Shown here: positions 12,254 through 25,399 of the stretch, piece by piece
Numbering within the stretch: the first letter of the stretch is position 1
Layout: each line of letters begins with the position of its first letter
DNA from: Thelonectria olida
Lineage: Eukaryota > Ascomycota > Sordariomycetes > Hypocreales > Nectriaceae
DNA: 64,000 nt
Direction of reading: 5' to 3'
Assembly: GCA_020736575.1 (NCBI GenBank)
Contig: JAGPYM010000014.1
Coordinates: 1 to 64,000 of the forward strand
Notes under the pieces: model-generated
The model's database searches: none
Seen by the model: only the letters and a program-made list of their open reading frames with translations
What the model was told of the DNA's origin: nothing
Translations under genes and position numbers: made by a program

Positions 12254-12910
12254 GATGTTCCAGGCCCGTCGACGCTTCAAATTTCTATCACCGTCGTAGA
12301 ATGGGTAATTATTTTAACAATTATTGATGAAAGGGATTCTCACCTACCTAAACTAGGTCTCTGTTTCGAATTTTTGTGACGTTTTTTGTTCGTCGCATGT
12401 TATCCGACTTTGCTTATCCGATGTCTAGAGTCCCGGCCTTCTACCCGAATGGGAAACCTAGTCGCACCAAGATGCTTGAGAAGACCGAGGCTTAAGAGCT
12501 TCGACAGAGGAAAGGGAATCAAATTGATACGTAGTTATACGCCAGCATAACTTGCGATTTTGCTTTCGCAAACGGCTCCAGGCTCACTGATGTACCACAA
12601 CTCATACTTGCCCCCATTCGGCTCGGACTCCGTCAGCTCGGCCCGGGAGAGTGGAGATGGGCCGGGCACGGAACACGGAGTGAGATGTTAGATATAGCGG
12701 GAGTGTGTTGCTCTTCTTCTTCCATGACATACAATAGTAACGGCGGTCTAGCAGATGGAACTTAAGCGCAGCGATCATTTCAGCGTAGGCGGCCCGATCT
12801 CTGGCGGCGATGGTTCGTCATGTTCGGTGGGAGACCTAATCGGCGCAACGGGCCAGTCCATCTCTCAGACGATCATGAAGCGGCATTATCTTCGGTATCA
12901 GAGGAGGCTT
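12254..12910. other. intergenic region
   Basis: Upstream region of the aldo-keto reductase pseudogene and downstream flank of the subtilisin pseudogene. No motif-bearing ORF. Sequence is unremarkable. Confidence 0.5.
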
Positions 12911-14653
12911 CTAAGAAATGTGCGTATCGGGTTCATGCGCTTGAGAAATGGTTGGATCATTGAGACAACTATAAGAGTAAAGCATTCTTGGTACATGTTT
13001 CCATCTTGAACCGACGCCAAAGTGCGCCTCAACTTCGCTAAAGGACGAATATCCCACTCCCACGGCGAATGCTGTCGCATCTTTTGGACGAATGTTGTTC
13101 CACACTGGCAGAACAATTTTGAATGTGCTCTCCGGGACGTTTTCCCAAATGACCTCCTCAACATTATCTGTAGCACGGTCAGCAGAGGCATCTCTTTGAG
13201 ACACGACTAAACTTACTGACGTGGTCAAACCCAGTGCCCTTCCCCATATTGCCCGCGCCGCTCAGCTCCCCCGAAGAGAACGACAAGGTTGATGTCATTC
13301 CGTTCTGCGACAAGCCAGATTGGCCTGGCGAATAGGATACACAAGGGTGACGATAGGCCGGTTTCGGCCGGGAGGAACAGGGACATCAGAACTCGCCCAT
13401 CACCTCTCTTCCTCCGGGACTTGTCGCAGCGCGGGCACGTCGAATCGCGTAGTCTCCAAGGCACTGCCGCCTTCGATGAACGACGGCTCCTAACATAGCG
13501 ACGGAGCTGTCAATGTCAACGCGACAGAAACCTTGCTCGTAGTCACAGCCAAGACCCAGACCCAAACTCTCAGAGTGGTTCATGGCACCGTTGACGAGCA
13601 GAGCCTTAACCAGCGCCGCGCTAGGGTGCTTCTTGCCGTGCTCCTGCAACGACTCGCGGAGACGAGCGACGTGGACATGCTCGTGCCTGACATGAAAAGC
13701 CAGTCCTAATCGGCCGGATGCCCGTGCTGCCTTCTAGTATACGACTTCTTGTCCAGAGCTCTCGACACTGCCGGGAGAATCGCAACGCCTGGCGCCACGA
13801 CGTCTGGCTTAATGCGGGCGGCATATTTGTTACCGTTCTCGTCTTTGCTCGGCTTGGTTGGGCCCCGGCTGCTGAAGGCTGCGGTGTCGTTGACCGGTGT
13901 GACTGCCTTCGCAGCGGGGTTTGTTGTCGAAGCGGTACATGTCGTTGAGCCTCGTCGGCCCCGCAGCCCAGACAGTGATACAGTTAAAGGTTGAGCTGGC
14001 GGCGCTGATCTGGCTCTTCCGCTTTGTCCTGTTGGCATGGTTGCCAGCTGCGACCAGCACAGTAAAATCTTGGTGCTGGAAGACGAACCTGTCGATGGCC
14101 ATCGCTTGCCCTTCGTAGCCGAGTTGCTGTGGATTCGTACTCCTAGCTTGTACGGCTTGGTGAATAGGTTTTGACCCAAATCAGGTGGGGTCTGGATAAT
14201 CCATTCCGTCTTATTCTTGTTGAGTATCGCAATGGACTGCACTATCAGTGTGGCCGCTGGCGCTGTCTCTCTCACGCTGATCTCAGCCCCTTTAGGCCCC
14301 TTGTAGACACCCTTCCAGCAGATGGATGCGCATACATGAGTGCCGTGGCCTTGAAGGTCTTCGTAGTCGTTCTCAAGCCAGAGGGGTTCCAGACGCTCAA
14401 TGCGGCCCGCGAATGCCGGGTGAACTTCAACGCCTAGCTCATCTTCCAATCTTCCTTGGTCGAAGTCCGAGTCAGCGACACAGATTCTTGAGCCGGCTCC
14501 TTGATACGACGTTGATAGGGCCAGCATATCGGCGTTGAGAGTGCCACGGGCCAGGTTGTTCAACAATTGATGGCTAGAAATCTTGTTGCGAGGGATTTGT
14601 ATGGATAAGATGGCATTTGGCCGACCCCAGGCCAAACTTGAGAGGTGAGACAA
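12911..14653 (-). pseudogene. subtilisin-like serine protease (peptidase S8), multiply frameshifted
   Basis: Pieces of an S8 protease appear in order on the minus strand but in changing frames. They are: the Asp region (CVADSDFDQG), the His region (GHGTHVCASI), an oxyanion-side segment with LVAAGNHAN, a SSRGPT segment with RIKPDVVAPG, the Ser region (MSGTSMSTS near 13.69 kb), and a C-terminal beta domain containing DINLVVLFGG and DNVEEVIW. A normal 49 nt intron (13168-13216) survives in the C-terminal part. At least four frame changes are needed, for example near 14118-14121 and 13.69 kb. The signal peptide and propeptide are absent, and the coding similarity starts almost at the stop of the upstream phospholipase-like pseudogene. 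The catalytic Asp motif is also atypical (DSD rather than DTG or DSG). I treat it as a dead gene; poor local sequence quality would add to the damage. Confidence 0.75.
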
Positions 14654-14687
14654 CGCCGCCCTTGCTACCTTACCTACTCACAAACAA

Positions 14688-15845
14688 CTACAGGACGGTA
14701 TTGTCAGATGGAGTCTTATGCTCAGACAGCCCAAACACTTTCTGGTCGAGATATTCCTTCACACCACCTTCACTGTCCCACTTCTTGCCAGCCAGCTTCA
14801 GCTCAGCAAAGCCTTTGCACTTCTCAACAACATCACGGCATCCAATCAGCCTGTTTCACTGATCCAGATTGCCCAGGTTCTCAGGATCTGGGATCCCATC
14901 GTTTTCATGGTCATAGTTCGCATGCAAATCGCCATTCTGGCCGAAATCGGTGTAGAAGTTCACGATCGCGCCCCATCGATCTGTTGCGCCTGGCTTGAAC
15001 TGCAGTGGATCTAGGGAGGGAAACTTTGACAACTTGATCACAAAATAGACGTCGAAATGGCTCTACTTACTGTCGGATATCTTGTCTTCTTTGTTCAGGA
15101 GCGCGCGCCTCGTGTGGCCGATCGCGTAGGAGTCTTGGATAATGTGCAAGATGCTGCCGAGCGCTCGCCGGCGAATATCAAAGCCTTGAAATCTCGAGTC
15201 TATTGCCAGCGTACATGTCAGTGGCATATAGCGTGGCGGGAGGGATCGCACAGGGCAGAACTGGATGAGCTTTGTCTTTGCGACTTCCGTGTTGGGAGTG
15301 ATGCCGTCTTCGCCAATAGCGAGCTTGTACATGACTTCCATTCATACCATGACCTTTGCCTTGGTGATTTCCGGATCCTCCCCTCGGTTGGACGCCATGC
15401 ATTGGAAGAATTGGAGATCGCCGTAGTGTGAGTGACCGATGGGATTCCGCATCCTCTTCATGTTGAGGTCATTCGGATTCCACTGAGACTTCCCATCAGT
15501 GGAACGGAGCAGCCAGGTGCCCCCGGTTGAGTATGAATGATTTCGTCCTGGGGAGTCACCGAAGAGCTGGCATTCCGGATCGTCATTCCAGATTGCTCCG
15601 TGGATGTACTCCCAGTCATGGTTGCTGGCGTTCTTGACGGTCGTGCCTGGGGAGACCCCAGAGTTGCTGCTGATCAAGGCACCCAAAGCGAGGGACTCAT
15701 GAATCGGCTCATGTATTGCGCCATACGGTCCCCTAGCGACTGATATCTGGAGTTCGACATCGACGCCATCTAGGCCGCCGGTGTCCACACCCTCAGAGTC
15801 TGCAGAGGTTGCTGTGGTGTTCTGGTTGCCGGTCAGGGTGGCCAT
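14688..15845 (-). pseudogene. secreted phospholipase-C-like / zinc-hydrolase-like protein, two nonsense codons
   Basis: Minus-strand exons 15845-15071 and 15010-14688 join across a 60 nt intron. The reading frame resembles a fungal secreted family I associate with zinc-dependent phospholipase C-like enzymes: NHDWEYIHGAIW, SHYGDLQFFQCMA, RRRALGSILHIIQDSYAIGHTRRALL, and FYTDFGQNGDLHANYDHEND. Several His/Asp residues look like metal ligands, but I cannot name the reaction with certainty. Two in-frame TGA codons, at 15342-15344 and 14856-14858, fall where the frame context suggests Trp (MV-stop-MEVMYKL and LDQ-stop-NRLIG). Both fit G-to-A changes with no indel. The stretch around 15.25 kb also looks scrambled. 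The start Met at 15845 lacks an obvious signal peptide, so the first exon may be incomplete. Called a pseudogene. Confidence 0.65.
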
Positions 15846-16353
15846 GTTTGACAATGAACAGGTGGATGCGGCCAAGAAGATTACTGTATTATGACCTCTC
15901 CTTATATTCAATAAGAAGCAGTGGGTGTTTATAAGCTGTTGTCTTTGGAATGCTCTGGTGTTGCGCATCTAGGGAGGGGCAACCCCTTAGTGGCTGAGGG
16001 GCAGTGCACAGCCGACCTACTGGGCATGCAAGCCCAGCTGAGGATGGTGAGCTTCACGCCTGGCTAGTGTTGCTCTATAATTGACCGACAGCGATCACAG
16101 GATCGTCGATCATGATAGGTCACACTCAAGTTGTGCTGGCGGCTGCGGATTGCCTCATCACTCCGCTGGGGGTCTTGTTCAAAGCAGGAAATGTCGAACA
16201 AGGGCAAACAATGGACCATCACCAAGAGAAAGAGCTTCTCTTAATATAAATAGTCCGGTCTCCGACACCTGGAGCCCAAACCCTTTTCAAGAAACAGACT
16301 CACATCATCCCACAAACCCTCTTCCATCAACTCCCACATCCCAACTCTTCATC
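15846..16353. promoter_or_regulatory. divergent promoter region with TATA box
   Basis: Region between the phospholipase-like pseudogene (minus) and the small-protein gene (plus). It contains a perfect inverted repeat CTGGGC-N6-GCCCAG at 16020-16037 and a TATAAATAG box at 16245-16253. These are followed by a long pyrimidine-rich, C-rich leader up to the ATG at 16354, the layout of a strongly expressed fungal gene. Confidence 0.55.
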
Positions 16354-16739
16354 ATGGCTGAGGAACAAATCCCGCAGATGCTAACATTGGGTGGCAGTAG
16401 CTCGTGTCTGACAATGGCGAGGACTATCGCGTCAAGGCCTCCGACTACGACATCGCCGAACCGAAAGCCAACCCGGAGGACGAGCCCGCCGCCTCTGGTC
16501 CGCCCTTCAACGTCCAGGTCCAAGACAAAACGGCTATTACCTACTACAAGTTTGAAAAGACGCCATTTTGGTCGAATTACAAGTACAAGTTGAGCATCAT
16601 CATCCAAAGCACCTACAACTACACCTTCTTCGACCTGGAGCCTGACCACTACGGCCTCAATGTCTTCCAGACCTCTGGCTCCCGCACAGTCGAGTTCAAC
16701 TCTCACAATCCTACTATTACCAGCATCACGGACACCTAA
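16354..16739 (+). CDS. small hypothetical protein, frame break after about 16 residues
   Basis: No recognised family. The ATG at 16354 follows a TATA box and a C-rich leader. The first codons read MAEEQIPQMLTLGG, then the long good frame is one base out and continues SDNGEDYRVKASDYDIAEP to a stop at 16739. One missing G in the CTCGTG stretch near 16401-16406 would restore a single frame of about 128 residues; no GT donor exists in between, so an intron is unlikely. The product has no signal peptide or membrane segment. It is acidic at the N-terminal side and rich in Tyr, Phe, Thr and beta-forming residues toward the end, suggesting a small beta-sandwich. Whether the break is real or a sequence error cannot be told here. 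Confidence 0.5.
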
Positions 16740-17360
16740 TTAGAAGAGAACTCTTCATGACGTATCTAGCCTCTAGCAACGGGAACCCTCGGGGGCGAGT
16801 AGCGAGGAGGTCCGTTCGTTGTGCGAGGACTGAGGGCGTGGTCTAGTACATCAAAGCTTAATAAACGAATATTGGACGAATTATGTCCCTACTCAGTCAA
16901 AGGCTCGTGGCAGCTATCGGAACTCGTTATGTTCCAGCAGTTGGGGTGTATGTCAAACAGCGATGATAGAGTGTGATAGAAATAAAAATGGACTCTTCCG
17001 ATTCCACGTGGAGGTCGAAAGCAGTTATCTTATCCACGAAGAACCGCCTCAAAATCGCTTTCCGTTCGTAATATTGAGACGAGGGCAAGAAGCCATATTC
17101 TTCCGAGTGAATGTGCTCAATGTTGAGTTATGGAGGAGGATGAGACAGTCAAAGCCATCCATAGTACCGGCGAGATATCCAAAAAAAAAAAAAAGAAGAA
17201 GAAAAAAAGTATGTTCGGAGACACATTACCATCAGATGGCTAAAGACCGCCAGGAAATGGAACACAACTGTCGAAAGTATGGCCTGATGCACATGCTTGG
17301 CAACTTCCCCGCTCCTTGGCAACATCATCTTCAGGGGGAAAGCCCAAGTCATTGGGTCCC
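16740..17360. other. intergenic region
   Basis: Three-prime flank of the small-protein gene. Contains an A-rich tract near 17179-17209. The open frame 16963-17415 runs through this tract into the MITE arm and is not credible as a gene. Confidence 0.5.
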
Positions 17361-17707
17361 ACAGTGGGAGGCAATAAGTTTGAATACCTTTGTTGTACCG
17401 ACCCCCTTTGACTAGCCTGATTAGGCCAGCGATTTTGATGCCGCTTTTACTATCAACTTCCTCCCTTTAACACACTCCTCAACATACCTCAAGACAAAAA
17501 GCTGTCGCTATTATAACAATCTCACATATGCAAATAATACCAAATAGGGCCCCTATATTACTGCATAAGACTGGTGTATAAAATACTAGATCTATTATGC
17601 AAAGCTCAAAAGTTGGGATATAAAAGCGGCATCAGAAGGTCGGCCTAATTGGGCTAGTGCATGGGTCGGTACAGCAATGGGTATTCAAACTTATTGCCTC
17701 CCACTGT
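17361..17707. mobile_element. MITE-like element with long terminal inverted repeats
   Basis: The first 28 bases (17361-17388, beginning ACAGTGGGAGGC) are an exact reverse complement of 17680-17707. Beyond that the arms stay recognisably inverted to about 17449 on the left and 17622 on the right, giving TIRs of roughly 88 bp around a 170 bp AT-rich core without coding capacity. TIR ends of the form CAGTG...CACTG followed by TA at the right edge fit Tc1/mariner or Fot1/pogo-type elements with TA target sites; the left edge has CA instead of TA, a possible mutation. Non-autonomous. The superfamily is an inference. Confidence 0.8.
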
Positions 17708-19954
17708 ATGCAAGTCAGAAACCACGCCATCCCGACTCTGAAACTGAATGTCGGTGCTAGGGCGGATGCGCATAAGAATCGGGGTTGGCCTAAGTTACAT
17801 GGGTCTCTCGCTTCACTCACTTGGTGGACTCTTGCACATCTTGTTAGTTATTTTTAACAATGGGTTCATTTACTGGGAACAGATGAGCACTGGGTCAAAC
17901 AGTCGCGGAAATCATTGTTGATTTTGCAAGCTAGGTCTCCATGTTCCGCAAGCTGCGGTTGGTTGGCTGGTGTCTAAGAAAGGTATCTGCAATATCTCTG
18001 TCTAGGCAGAGCCAACCACTTACATCCTCTCAAATGCAACTGTCTTTTGTTCTGACTGTGCATCTTGCCTGTGGTTCATTGGGGAGACGACGCAGCGTAG
18101 TGATAGCCATGGTAGCAATAGTCGCAAATGGTGGCGTCCATGCGCCTGACGATGCGCCAACAGTCACATTCGCATTGACAGTAAGGCAAAGCGTCCGACC
18201 GAGGCGTAGTGGGGAACTACTGCTCAGGTTTCTCAGGCTGCCCAGGCTGCTTAACTAGTAGCAGGCTGGATCTCACCGGTGCACGTAGTAGTGAGCGAGT
18301 ACTAACAGTTGAGAGTATTGGTTGGTGCTTGGGCAGTTGGGTTTAGCTGATGGTTCGGTTAGCGGGTGACTAGGTGATGGAAAGGTAGAGACTTGAGAGA
18401 TGAGCGGCATGAAGCCGAGTGTTTATCTTTAGCCAGGAATCGAGTAGAACACTAGAACACGTCGCATGTTCTTTAAATCACAATGAATTGATCCCGATTG
18501 GTGGTGTCATTTCGTAGACGCTAAGTGTTGATCAAAGTGCGCAGTTCCAAGGTAAACTGTTCAAACACTGTCCCAGGTTCTGCAATACTGTGCTCTAAAA
18601 CTTGGCCTTGAACAGAATCAACTTCAGTATTCGATGGGACAAGTTTTTAAGAACACCTGAGCCTTGGGAAACGTCGGTATTGCAGGTCTAATAGCTGGCT
18701 CATCGAAGCGTTCTAGGTTAGGTAGGTGGGGTAAGTATTGGGGATAAAACTGACCTGGCAGGTCGGGAATGAGCGACTTAAAAACCCAGTTCATTGAGAA
18801 AAATGGCTTCTTGACCGTGGGGAAATACCAACCGTCGTGATGAATTAACATCTCTGTTGTGGGTTTTTTTTTTAAGAGCTAAAGGTCGTCGTCTCGAAGA
18901 CACCCAATGACGACGACAAACGGACGGGAGCTGGCACAAGTTAGATACATACACCCATACCCGAGCCTCGTTTTCGGCCACCCTTGCAGTCGGCACAACC
19001 AGAGTTCGTAAGAGCTCGGTTCGACTGCTTGTCATTCTTTATTGAACGTGACTTGCTCTTCCTTCACGCAAGGCATACAGTATATGTGCGAGATGTGTTT
19101 AAGGCATATTATTCCGCCAGTCGAAATCCTAGGTAAGTATGTGCGCGTATCACAGGTTACCTGCAGATTGTCAGGCCATGGAAGATGCTCAAAGAAGTGT
19201 AGGCCCACGGTCAAGTGCACGGAATCCAATCAATCCCTTGTCACGATTTGATGCAATAGTCGGCTGTCCAAATATGCAAGGAGGATAACGAGCTTTTTAA
19301 CGTGTTTGAGATTTCCATTTTGTGCTGTCACACTCCCACATCCCGTGACATGCAGTGCTGCCATGGCCGACGCGTCATCATATCCATCCAACCATCTTAT
19401 ACAACAGACGGTAGAGGGCTTCGTCAATCAAACTAGGAACCAGAAGCTTGTTTGACATTTGTCCCGAAGATGGTATGGAACTGTTCGTTCCGTGCTTGGC
19501 AAGCTTCATCTCGTTGTCAGCCAGTGCAGCGCTTAGGCGCATTTGAGTAGCATTGAGCTGTCAAGTGAAGCTCTAGTCGGTTTCACATAACTCCTGTGTT
19601 TTAAGCTTAATCGCATTCGGCCTTATTCCGCGTATTGATTGTATTCAAACCGATGCCAAGATTTTTCGTCCCTAAGTTGTTTGAGATTGTTCGCCCGGGG
19701 AGAATTTCCAGCCTCCTTGGGTCGGCCTGAGCCCTCGGGACATGTGCGTTTAGTTAGCATCGCGCTTTTCTTTAAATATTCCTACTGCCCTCAAAAGTTC
19801 CTTAATCGCTCCTTACCGCAGGCGGTGATCTGACGAGAAGCAAATCTGTTGCAAATTGCTCCGGCAGCAAGTCTAATTCTTGGCCCTGGCGGCTCTTCTT
19901 TACTCATTCGTTTCATTTAATACGCCGCATCCCTTCTTTATTTTCAGTATAATC
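17708..19954. other. gene-poor region
   Basis: About 2.2 kb with no firm gene. It contains a possible small Cys-rich ORF (18076-18228, described separately), an A/T homopolymer near 18865, and the pyrimidine-rich leader of the downstream fusion gene. Other ORFs are short, overlapping and motif-free. Confidence 0.5.
18076..18228 (-). pseudogene. possible small cysteine-rich protein, interrupted
   Basis: On the minus strand an open stretch ends at 18076 and encodes FPTTPRSDALPYCQCECDCW followed by MDATICDYCYHGYH, with six Cys and several His in short spacing. The frame is open upstream too (KQPGQPEKPEQ), separated only by one TAG codon where CAG would fit. The Gln/Pro-rich lead plus Cys-dense end looks like a real small-protein pattern, not noise, but I know no named family and no convincing start. 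It may be a decayed gene or a spliced gene whose upstream exon I cannot place. Confidence 0.35.
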
Positions 19955-22900
19955 ATGTCTGTTGCATCTTGTCCAGTTTCGGGCCTTATGGGCGGCAAGT
20001 GCCCCGTCGGCGCGAAAGGTCCGTCGAGCCGCAGCCGGTCGAGCAGCCAGAGAAGAGGGCCTCGAGGTTGCTCGTTTTCTGGATTCACCCAGCCTGGCGA
20101 TCTGCACGCTGCCTTTGATGTATGTTTAACGGGCCAACGATGACTACATTAGATGCTGATTTGAGTAGATTCCGCGAGGAGTTGATGTTGATGAATGGTT
20201 GCAAATGAGGTACGCTGGCAACGCAACCAGTATTCGGGAGTCTACTAAAAGACAAACAGAGAGAGAAAATCGATCAACGAACTTCTCTACACCAGTTACC
20301 CGTCTCGACACGATATCGACTCCGTCAAAAATCAAGCAGAACTCGATGCCATGAACGCGAGTGAGCACGATCTGCTCGCTGTTGCCCTGGGAGCGCCTGC
20401 GCGACAGGTCATGCGACGAGCAGAAGAGATAGGGCCGCAGACGGGCTGGCGCGATGGCTATCTCAGTATGGAGCATGGATTTTGCCCAGTCGACTACGAA
20501 GAAGCCGCTGGTGCGTTGAACCGATCGCCAGGCCTCGTGTGGTCCAGTCTTTGCGAGAGAATGCCAGGATGCTGCGCCCGAGGTCGGGTAAGAGAAGCAG
20601 TCGCAGCCCTGCCGCTCGTCGAAGGAACGGAAGAGGTCATTCCTGATCAGGCACTCTGGGCTGCAATTGTAGCTCTAGGAATGCTCTGCTCTATCTATCG
20701 CTTTGAAGAGAAGTTCGACGGTACCGAAGGAGTCTCCTCAAAGAAACAAACCAAGTGGCGACCTCAGTGTCCGATGGGCGATGACCTTTGTGAGGAGCTG
20801 AAAAACATTCCACTCTGTATCGCTCTGCCGTTCTACCAGGTTTCTCGCCGCATGGGTCGAACTCTGCCACACTTGACGTTTCCAGATCAAGCATCATACA
20901 ACCTTCGAATCAGAGATCCCACATCGACTTACCCGTACCTCGCTCGTTTTGACAACATCGATCTGCGATGGCCAATGTTTGGGGAGAGAGCCGAGGTGGC
21001 CTTTCTGAAGGGGTGCGCTGATACATCAGGTATGTAAACATGACCAAATGACGACGGAATGAGGGCTCACTCCGTCTACAGCATCATTCCAACACGGCCC
21101 AGATGCCATTGCGGCTTGTCAAGAACATGTTATGACTGGGAATGTCGAGGGCCTTCTCCGAGAAATGATCCGGCTGAAGGAAATCCTAGAGCGCATGCCC
21201 AACGCCTTCCATTCAATTTCTCCTAACCCAAACGCAGGAGAGAACTACGTGTCTGCCGATCGCTGGCATCGCTGGGGCCTGTTCTCGACGCCATTGTCCC
21301 GAAGGTGCCCAGCATCTTCGGGGCTTCAGTTCCCACCCTATCTCGTGATGGATGCATTTTTGGGCCGCAAGAAGTAAGCTATGCATTGCATCATTGACTT
21401 TTACCTGGGCCGCTATACTGACTTCGCGCGTAGATACGGCTCGTTCCTCGGAGCTGAGGGTATTCACTTGCGGGCGTGGCTCCCGTCAAACCTGCGAGCA
21501 TTCATTGCCGCGATAGAATACCATTACCGAATCCCTGAATTCGTGGAGAAGTCCGGAGATCCTCGTCTCATGGGCGTTCTTGATGGAATAGTCGAGGCTT
21601 ACACTGGAGAGCGAGGCTTCATGGGTGTACATCGATACAAGGTGTTCGGAATCCTAGAGATTGCCTCCAAGACTGGCCGAACAGAGACGAACGGGCTTTC
21701 CGGCGCTTCAGATCCCACCAGACCATGGGAAGAGACCCATCGCCAGTTTTCAGATTCAATGAAGGAACGCCTCGAGCCATACCGGGGAGAGCTCGCGGTC
21801 GAGCCTCACGAGATGCGTGGAACGTTTGAAGAATGTCGATACACTACCAGAATTTTGAGCCGCAGCTCCGTGGACTCTGATCCCAAGCGCTCAATAGCTC
21901 TCGTGACTATGGACCTCCACGACACCGGCATCACGTTTCAGCCCGGCGATCGCCTGGCGGTCATGCCTCTCAACGGTTGGGATGAATGCGCCAAAGTCGT
22001 CGCTGCCCTCGGTCTCGAGCCGCTCATCAATGATCCAGTCGAGCTTTCTGGAACGTGGACGCGTTTCGAACAGCACCTTGCCTCGGTCAGAAGAGGCCCT
22101 GTTCAGAGGCTGACAGTTACCGACATACTTCGACGAGGTCATCTGGCACCCATTACCAAGGAGCTTGCGCTCAAAGTACACGAGCTCTTGCGCGCTTCAT
22201 CCAGCACTGTTCTGCAAGTTTTGGCGACTAATGAATGGCCAGTGTGTGGGTCGCTGGGCGATTTGCTTCAGAATGCTCTGACAGACACACCGATGCATAT
22301 CTGGGACAAAGCCTTCAACTTGGACAATCTCTCCTGGCTGGCTGACCTCATCTCCCTGGAAGTTCCTCGGACATACTCCATTGCCAGCTACGAAGATAGC
22401 TTGCTCCCCAGCACTGTCGATCTGGCCATCTCTCGCGCTGAACATCAAATTTGTTCCACCTTTGCCGACAATGGAGATGTCTCTCGAGCGGGCGTCTCGA
22501 GCGGCTTCTTTAATCCGTATCCAACTCTAGACGAAATGCCCGAGTCAGATGAGATTTTGATTGGTGTCTCTCGACCTGTCGCTTTTCAGCTCCCCATTGA
22601 CCAGATGGCACCATGTGCTTACTTTGCTGGCGGGAGTGGCATCGCCCCATTTCGGGGTTTCTGGCAGTATCGGCTGGCAAATTCTGGACTGTCTGGTGGA
22701 AAGAACTACCTCTACTTGGGCGTCCAGTCGCGGGAGAAGTTTTGTTTCGAAGAGGAGCTGAGAGAACTTGTGAGATTGGACTTTATGCAAGTCCACGTAG
22801 CATTCTCTCGAGACTCTCGAGGACTTGCTTACGACCCTTACGTCAAGGATCTCGTTGAGAAGCAGATTCCTCCGCGATACATCGACACCATGATCGTCGA

Positions 22901-25115
22901 ACAAGGCGCCACCATCTGTGACCTGGTTATGTCTAAGAAACAAGGCGGACTCGGAGGTAATATTTATGTCTGCGGCTCTGTCTCGGTTTTTGACTCCATC
23001 ATGAGTGGTATTCGGAAGGCTCTTTATACCTATCGAACAGCTACGATGGAAAACGTCGACATGATCGTGAACAAGGCTTTCGCAGAACGGCGATTCATGA
23101 TTGATGTCTTCATGTCGCCCAAGCCCCTTCCTTGCAACCAGCCAACAATTCCCCTGTCGCAATTGGCTCTTCACACTGGCCACAGATCTGGATCAAGAAT
23201 GTGGATTGGAGTCCATGGGAGCGTCTACGATGTCACTGACTTTTGCCCGATGCACCCTGGTGGGACACTCATTATCAAGTCCAACGCTGGCGTTGACTGC
23301 TCCAAGTCCTTCGACAATCTTGCGCACACAACCAACCCGGAGGTGACAAGTCTCCTCTCCCGCTACTTCGTTGGACACTTGACCCCAAAGCCTGACTACC
23401 ATGGAAATAGCGAAATGTCTTCGCTGCATGATCTCTGGGCGGGTTACCTGCGTATCACGGTCGAGACTCTCGTTGCTCACCAATTTGACATGTACGAGAT
23501 TATGGGAGCCTCCATGAATACGGCGTCTTCCCACGACCCAAGCGGGAGCACAAATATCTGGTTTCGCGAAGGTCTTCCCAACATCATTGCCATCCGGACC
23601 TTTTATGGTTACCAAAGCCGCCTTCTCCAAGGCGGATTCGCCGCTCTCTTTGGCCCAAAGTTTCAAGAACTGGTCCTCAAGCTTTCTTTCGCCGTTGCCA
23701 GTGCTGGCAGCCCAAGCACAGAAACCAAGCTCCCCGATGTGCTCGGAACCATTGCACGAGCCAAGACAAGCCAGGACGCTGCCACATGCAGCAAAGAAGT
23801 GAGCCAGCTTGGTGAGTTTGTCTGCGATGCTGATTCCGTGCTACGCTTCCAGGAGCGTGGCGTGTTCGCCTACGCTGCCAAGAGTGTCGAGTTGGACATC
23901 GAGCTTCTTGAAGACCTTCGACAAGAGGCTTGTGATGGCATGGACGCATTCGACAGAATCGCTGCCACGCTCAGCTCGATTGACACTGACCATGATCCTG
24001 ACCTGGGCGAGGCCCAAATGGCAGCACTCGCAGCTTTCTTGCTTCAGTCGCTTGAACGTATGGCGCGTCGACTTGGCACCTATTATTCGCAGCTCGCGAG
24101 ACACTCCGTCTACCGACCAGATCTTGAGCACAGCCCGGCACGGACTCGATGGGCTCTTGTGCGTAGATACATGCGCGACGGAACTCTTTTCGTCTTGACG
24201 AGCAAGGCAGAGAATGGGGCAATGGTGAGCGGACAGCAAGCCTCATATTACATGTCGCGTGCCAATCCCAATCAGACCATCAATTTTGACAAGCTCCTGC
24301 ATCAAGTCAATGAAACAATGAGAGTGGACAAGAAGATGGTCGACCAAGACGCAGTCCAGCCTACGACAGTCAATGACGTTCAGCAAACGCGAAGTACTGG
24401 CTTGGGCAACAGTGGCATGGGATCTAGGACCAATGTCGGCGCCCTCAATGCCATGGCAGCCTTCCTCGAGTCGAATAAGAAGGCGATTCGGAGGCTAAGC
24501 AAAATCCCACCCAACGCATTCAACCTGGAAGATTTGCAAAAGTTGGCATCTCAAATGGATGGCGAATCACATCGAGAGAGCGTCGACGATCAGGCACATG
24601 GGACTTGGCCTCTCTCCCTAAATCAACACCACCCTCACGTCGCCAGGTCCCACAACACGACGCCTTATCCTCACACATATCACACGACTCAATCACCAAT
24701 GAGACGAGACCGATCTTCTTCACAACGCTCCAATTCATCTCTCAACTATCGATCAACGAGTCGATCCCGGAAAAGCTCACTGAGTCGCAGCATAAGTCCT
24801 AGTAGTCGAGTGGGTTATCCCATCATCGGCGCCCCTCCAACACCACCGACTGAGGCACACATTGCGATCCAGACAAAGCTAGCGGGTCTTCATGCGCGGT
24901 CGCACCAGAGTTCTGCTCTGCCCATCCACAGTCCGATTCCATCCCTAGCATCAGGAGGTTCGCATCGCGCTAGGTCTGTCATGCTGCTAGAAAAGTCGGC
25001 AGCAAAGACGCAGCCCTCGTATCATATGAAGGGACAGTCTTCAACGTCGCTGCGGTCTTTCATGCTGCAAAGCGCTGGGTTGAAGAACGAAAGTAGAGTT
25101 ACTCCGACATTCTGA
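19955..25115 (+). CDS. IDO/PrnB-like (DUF1864) haem domain - FAD/NADPH reductase - cytochrome b5 fusion
   Basis: Exons 19955-20119, 20169-20209, 20260-21029, 21082-21373 and 21434-25115 join to 1649 aa; phases agree at every junction. Residues about 1-545 form a haem-dioxygenase-like domain of the indoleamine 2,3-dioxygenase superfamily, closest in my judgement to the DUF1864/PrnB group. The proximal-His motif is GFMGVHRYK near residue 488, followed by KTGRTETNG. Residues about 549-960 are a CYPOR/NOS-type FAD- and NADPH-binding reductase: PGDRLAVMP, the FAD motif RTYSIASY near 735, and the nucleotide motif YFAGGSGIAPFRGF near 817. An FMN flavodoxin domain is absent. A cytochrome b5 domain follows, with haem His in HPGG near 1029 and in DNLAHT near 1053. 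The rest is a helical region and a Ser/Arg-rich disordered tail (about 1480-1649). It looks like a self-sufficient redox enzyme; its substrate is unknown. Confidence 0.88.
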
Positions 25116-25399
25116 GATTTCATGCGCACGATAGGATGAAAAGTAGACGAGCTTATATGTATGACGATTCTGTCCGTCCCACGCAGTGTCATCTTTCTTT
25201 GTGCATCATGCTAAACCGCCTGGATTCGCTACTTTTGAGACTAATATACATACATTTTTTTCCCCACCATTTGTACACGGACCGACATCGCCTCAAGGGA
25301 CGACACCAATACTCTGATAAATTGACATACATGAATGATGAAGAAGAGGTTGAGGCATGCGCCGATAGCATTCAGAAGAATGGGTTAAAAGCTGCCCCT